Assembly (NCBI RefSeq): GCF_000799565.1
Contig: NZ_JUHB01000001.1
Span: forward strand, 1,550,001-1,614,000
Length of the DNA: 64,000 nt
Direction of reading: 5' to 3'
Source of the DNA: Cellulophaga sp. Hel_I_12
Lineage (GTDB): Bacteria > Bacteroidota > Bacteroidia > Flavobacteriales > Flavobacteriaceae
This document shows, piece by piece, positions 61,212 through 64,000 of the stretch. A program made the position numbers and the translations under genes. A model generated the notes under the pieces. That model ran no database searches and was not told the origin of the DNA. It was given only the letters and a program-made list of their open reading frames with translations. Each line of letters opens with the position of its first letter. Positions within the stretch are counted from its first letter, which is position 1.

Positions 61212-62201
61212 ATGATGAAAAATTACATGTACATTATTGCTTTTTTAACCCTAGTCGTAGGCTGTAAAAACAATTCTTCCAAAAAAAGTATCGCTATAGA
61301 TAAGGAAATGTTACTTTACAACTTAAGGGTACTATCGCACGACTCGATGCAAGGCAGATTTTTTGGTACTGAAGGGAATTATAAATCACAAAGATTCATC
61401 GCAGAACAATTTGATGCTCTTGGAATAAAACCAGCCTTCGCTTCTGGAAGTATTCAAAAATACCCTTATACCTTTACAGGAGCTTTAAGGCAAAGGCTGT
61501 ATCCTATTCCTAATGCATTAGAAGACTTTAGCAATGTGCCAGATACCACCGTAATAGGTGGCAATGTGGTTACCATGATTCAGGGAAAAAGTAAAAAATC
61601 AATTGTAATTACAGGACATTTAGACCATTTAGGCATAAGAGACGGCCAAATTTATAACGGTGCCGATGATAATGCTTCTGGAGCGGCAGCATTACTTAGC
61701 ATAGCCGATTATTTTAAAAATAAAATTCCTCAGCATACTTTGATTTTTGCTGCAGTAGATGCTGAAGAAATTGGGTCTTTAGGAGCTGAATACTTACTCA
61801 ATAATTTTCCATTTCCTATAGAAAGTATTGCTCTGAATATTAATATGGATATGATTGCACATAATGATTCTTTACAACTTTATGCTTCTGGCTTGTACCA
61901 TTATCCACAATTAAAACAACCCTTAGATAATTTAAAAGCCACCAACATAAACCTGCTTTTTGGTCATGATAATCCAAATGAAAATGGGGTTTCTGATTGG
62001 ACTTTTCAATCTGACCACCGCGTATTTCACAAAAGACAAATTCCGTATATTTATTTTGGCGTAGATGACCATAAAGATTATCACAAGCCAACAGACACCT
62101 ATGAAAATAGTACTAAAGATTTTTACCTTGAAGCTGTGCGATTAATTATTGAAACTATTGAAGCTTATGATACCTTTCTGGTAACTGAAGCTGAAGACTA
62201 G
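61212..62201 (+). CDS. M28 family zinc peptidase, lipoprotein
   Basis: 329 aa with lipoprotein signal (MMKNYMYIIAFLTLVVGC). Two-zinc aminopeptidase ligands are seen in ITGHLDHLG (His), GADDNASGAAALL (bridging Asp), DAEEIGSLGAEYL (Glu catalytic and ligand), NINMDMIAH (Asp) and DYHKPTDTYE (His). It is an exported aminopeptidase. ATG 61212 is used; the next codon, 61215, is also ATG. No gene is seen in 60917-61211. Confidence 0.9.
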   Translation: MMKNYMYIIAFLTLVVGCKNNSSKKSIAIDKEMLLYNLRVLSHDSMQGRFFGTEGNYKSQRFIAEQFDALGIKPAFASGSIQKYPYTFTGALRQRLYPIPNALEDFSNVPDTTVIGGNVVTMIQGKSKKSIVITGHLDHLGIRDGQIYNGADDNASGAAALLSIADYFKNKIPQHTLIFAAVDAEEIGSLGAEYLLNNFPFPIESIALNINMDMIAHNDSLQLYASGLYHYPQLKQPLDNLKATNINLLFGHDNPNENGVSDWTFQSDHRVFHKRQIPYIYFGVDDHKDYHKPTDTYENSTKDFYLEAVRLIIETIEAYDTFLVTEAED

Positions 62202-62357
62202 TATAAAATTAATACATCAAAAATAGTAGCTGCGGCAAGCTAATTTTTACTGACTTTCTGCTCGTCTTTAGTGAGGTTTGGTTTTTTAGTACGGAATTAG
62301 TTCTGAATTTCAATCCAAATCCCTAGAACACGATTTTAAAACTCAACAAAAGTATCC

Positions 62358-62951
62358 ATGAATCATTCTAATTTTAAGGCATTTTTAACCTCAACCATGG
62401 ATATTGATGAAATTGAAATTTTATCATTGATTGAACATTGTGTACTCAAAACAGTAAAAAAAGAGGAGTTTTTATTACGAATAAACGAAGATTGCAAGCA
62501 TTCATTTTTTGTAGAAAAAGGACTCTTAAGACAATATGCCATTGATGAAAAAGGTAAAGAACACATCTTGTCATTTGCTCCTGAACGTTGGATTGTCACC
62601 GACAGAGAAAGTGTCTACTTTAATCAACCATCGGCCTATTTCATCCAAGCCTTAGAAAATAGCCAAGTTATTTTGTTAGATGAAAATTTTTTCGATTTGC
62701 TTTCAAAAAGATTTCCAAAATTTACAGATTTTAACAACAGGTTGCTTCACAACCACATTCGCCATTTAAAAAAAAGAATTAATCTTTTGTTAAGTGCTGT
62801 CGCAGAAGATAGGTATTTAGAATTCCTAAAAATGTATCCCGCTATTGTCAATAGAGTTCCACAAACAATGATTGCATCTTATCTAGGAATTACACCGGAA
62901 AGCCTTAGTCGGGTTCGCAAAGAATTGGCGCTAAAAAAATTCAAAGAGTAA
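62358..62951 (+). CDS. Crp/Fnr family transcriptional regulator
   Basis: 197 aa. A cyclic-nucleotide-binding-like beta-roll (EEFLLRINEDCKHSFFVEKG, LLRQYAIDEKGKEHILSFAP) is followed by a C-terminal HTH (PQTMIASYLGITPESLSRVR). The cNMP-binding Arg/Ser signature is not clear, so the ligand is unknown; many Bacteroidota members lack it. It is directly upstream of yceI on the same strand and may control it. Confidence 0.87.
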   Translation: MNHSNFKAFLTSTMDIDEIEILSLIEHCVLKTVKKEEFLLRINEDCKHSFFVEKGLLRQYAIDEKGKEHILSFAPERWIVTDRESVYFNQPSAYFIQALENSQVILLDENFFDLLSKRFPKFTDFNNRLLHNHIRHLKKRINLLLSAVAEDRYLEFLKMYPAIVNRVPQTMIASYLGITPESLSRVRKELALKKFKE

Positions 62952-63032
62952 TTACTTACCATACATCAATGCGTATATTTCTTTTTCTAAGTTATTTTGT
63001 TTTATAAATTATTAATCCCTAAAAAAAGTAAA

Positions 63033-63542
63033 ATGAATTGGAAAATAGATAATGCTCATTCAGAAATTGCATTTAAAGTAAAACACATGATGATCTCAAC
63101 CGTAACAGGTCATTTTGAAAATTTCGATGCGACTATTCACACAAATGATGAAAGTTTTAATAGTGCAAGCTTTGAATTTAGTGCAAAAATAGGGTCTATA
63201 AACACTAAGAATAAAGATCGAGATACGCACCTTAAATCTGATGACTTTTTCAATTCGGAAAAATTTCCAGAAATGAAATTTGTTTCTAAATCTTTTAATG
63301 GTGAAAAACTAACTGGCGATTTATCGATACGAGATATTACCAAAGTTGTTGAATTAGATGTTGATTTCAACGGTGTTGCTGTTGACCCTTACGGACAGAC
63401 TAAGGCAGGTTTTGAAATACGCGGAGAAATTAATAGAAAGGACTTTAATTTAACATGGAATGCTGTTACCGAAGCGGGAAATATTGTGGTTTCTGATAAA
63501 GTAAAGTTAGTTATCGACGCACAGTTTATAAAACAATCTTAG
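63033..63542 (+). CDS. YceI family protein
   Basis: 169 aa lipocalin-like barrel that binds isoprenoid or lipid chains in other members. MNWKIDNAHSEIAFKVKHMM and FPEMKFVSKSFNGEKLTGDLSI are typical; the C-terminal NRKDFNLTWNAVTEAG closes the barrel. It lacks a signal peptide when started at ATG 63033, so it is cytosolic. It may be regulated by the preceding Crp-type gene. Confidence 0.9.
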   Translation: MNWKIDNAHSEIAFKVKHMMISTVTGHFENFDATIHTNDESFNSASFEFSAKIGSINTKNKDRDTHLKSDDFFNSEKFPEMKFVSKSFNGEKLTGDLSIRDITKVVELDVDFNGVAVDPYGQTKAGFEIRGEINRKDFNLTWNAVTEAGNIVVSDKVKLVIDAQFIKQS

Positions 63543-63630
63543 CCTGATAGTAAAAAACTTTGTGATTTTTGTTTCGCACTAATAGCGCAAAACAAACCAC
63601 AGAGGAGTATCAAAAAATACATAACTGATA

Positions 63631-63660
63631 AAGCGCAAACCCAAGGGTTTGCGCTTTTTT
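63631..63660 (+). terminator. Rho-independent terminator of yceI
   Basis: AAGCGCAAACCC-AA-GGGTTTGCGCTT is a perfect 12-bp stem with a 2-nt loop, followed by T. The rest of 63543-63947 shows no gene or other structure that I can support. Confidence 0.93.
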
Positions 63661-63947
63661 ATGGGCTATGGTTTGTCTTAGCTTTGGGTGTTCTATAGCA
63701 CACTACACTTTTAAAAAGAAACAGGTATATTTATACGTATAAAAGTAATTAGCTTGACTAAACAATAGAAATTATCCTGCGTTTAAGAAAAATGTTTTTT
63801 GCTCAATTCACTAGTTTGCGCGTATTTGTTTTTTATTTATCTTATCTTGTAAGTCAATACCTATAGGCTATAAATTTCGCCCAAAAAACCAACTCAAACC
63901 CCTAGTAAGCTTAAAATAAGTCATTGAATCCCTAAAATAAATAAAAC

Positions 63948-64000
63948 ATGAAACAGCTAATTACAGTATTTGTTTTTACAGGTCTTTTAATTTCCTGTAA
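63948..64000 (+). CDS. Lipoprotein, N-terminus only (runs off window)
   Basis: Visible residues MKQLITVFVFTGLLISCK are a lipoprotein signal with a lipobox ending LISC. The frame is open to the window edge. The function cannot be judged. Confidence 0.6.
   Translation, partial: MKQLITVFVFTGLLISC

Noticed and set aside
1..64000. tRNA, rRNA and insertion sequences
   Set aside because: No cloverleaf with the T-arm GTTCRANYC pattern, no rRNA-like stretch and no transposase frame was recognised by eye; short RNAs could still be missed.

Overview
The window is a chromosomal segment of a Flavobacteriaceae-type member of the Bacteroidota. The evidence is the low GC content, the str/S10 ribosomal protein order, several LytTR/LytS-type and lipoprotein genes, the absence of visible Shine-Dalgarno sequences at most genes, and promoters of the Bacteroidota form TTTG-N19-TAnnTTTG (clearest at rpsL and mpl). 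A marine Flavobacteriaceae is likely, but no genus can be fixed from sequence reading alone.

Layout. 1-6503 (minus strand) is rpsL-rpsG-fusA-rpsJ followed by rplC-rplD-rplW-rplB-rpsS-rplV, with a hairpin-rich leader between rpsJ and rplC. 6.8-18.2 kb holds housekeeping genes (rlmB, rhomboid, rarA, yjjG, radC, mpl, cupin, SDR), a three-gene envelope operon (DUF5723-type outer membrane protein, lipoprotein, secreted protein) and a deacetylase-like protein whose catalytic residues look lost. 18.4-24.5 kb is one large alpha-2-macroglobulin gene. 24.6-29.1 kb is a LytTR two-component locus with one intact and one degenerate sensor kinase, small exported or membrane proteins, and three promoters of identical geometry. 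29.3-36.8 kb holds a DUF4136 lipoprotein, obgE, a fused hpt-adk gene, purK, a Doc-type toxin-antitoxin pair, purE and an M3 peptidase.

37.2-45.8 kb is an accessory region. All its genes are on the plus strand and they appear as short units bounded by complementary ends and imperfect inverted repeats, which is the architecture of integron gene cassettes (attC-like sites). No integrase is seen in the window. The cargo includes a methyltransferase, unknown proteins, an ATP-grasp-like enzyme, small membrane proteins, a GNAT acetyltransferase present twice as a 623-bp direct repeat, and an RNase H / UvrD-type helicase pair between the two copies.

46-64 kb returns to the chromosomal background: ankyrin and lipoprotein genes, a serine hydrolase, a HipA-like kinase with DUF3037, a sigma factor with a small zinc-finger protein, a UbiA-like membrane protein, gcvP, a ketoacyl synthase III and methyltransferase pair, an orphan histidine kinase, an M28 peptidase, a Crp-type regulator and YceI.

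The two strongest observations are: (1) a compact LytTR regulon, in which three intergenic regions carry direct repeats of the LytTR-type motif spaced 21 bp start to start, each exactly 36 bp from a TAnnTTTA -7 element. They lie in front of the kinase operon itself, a 46-aa membrane peptide plus lipoprotein, and a secreted ankyrin protein; (2) the integron-like cassette array. No tRNA, rRNA, CRISPR array or insertion sequence was recognised.
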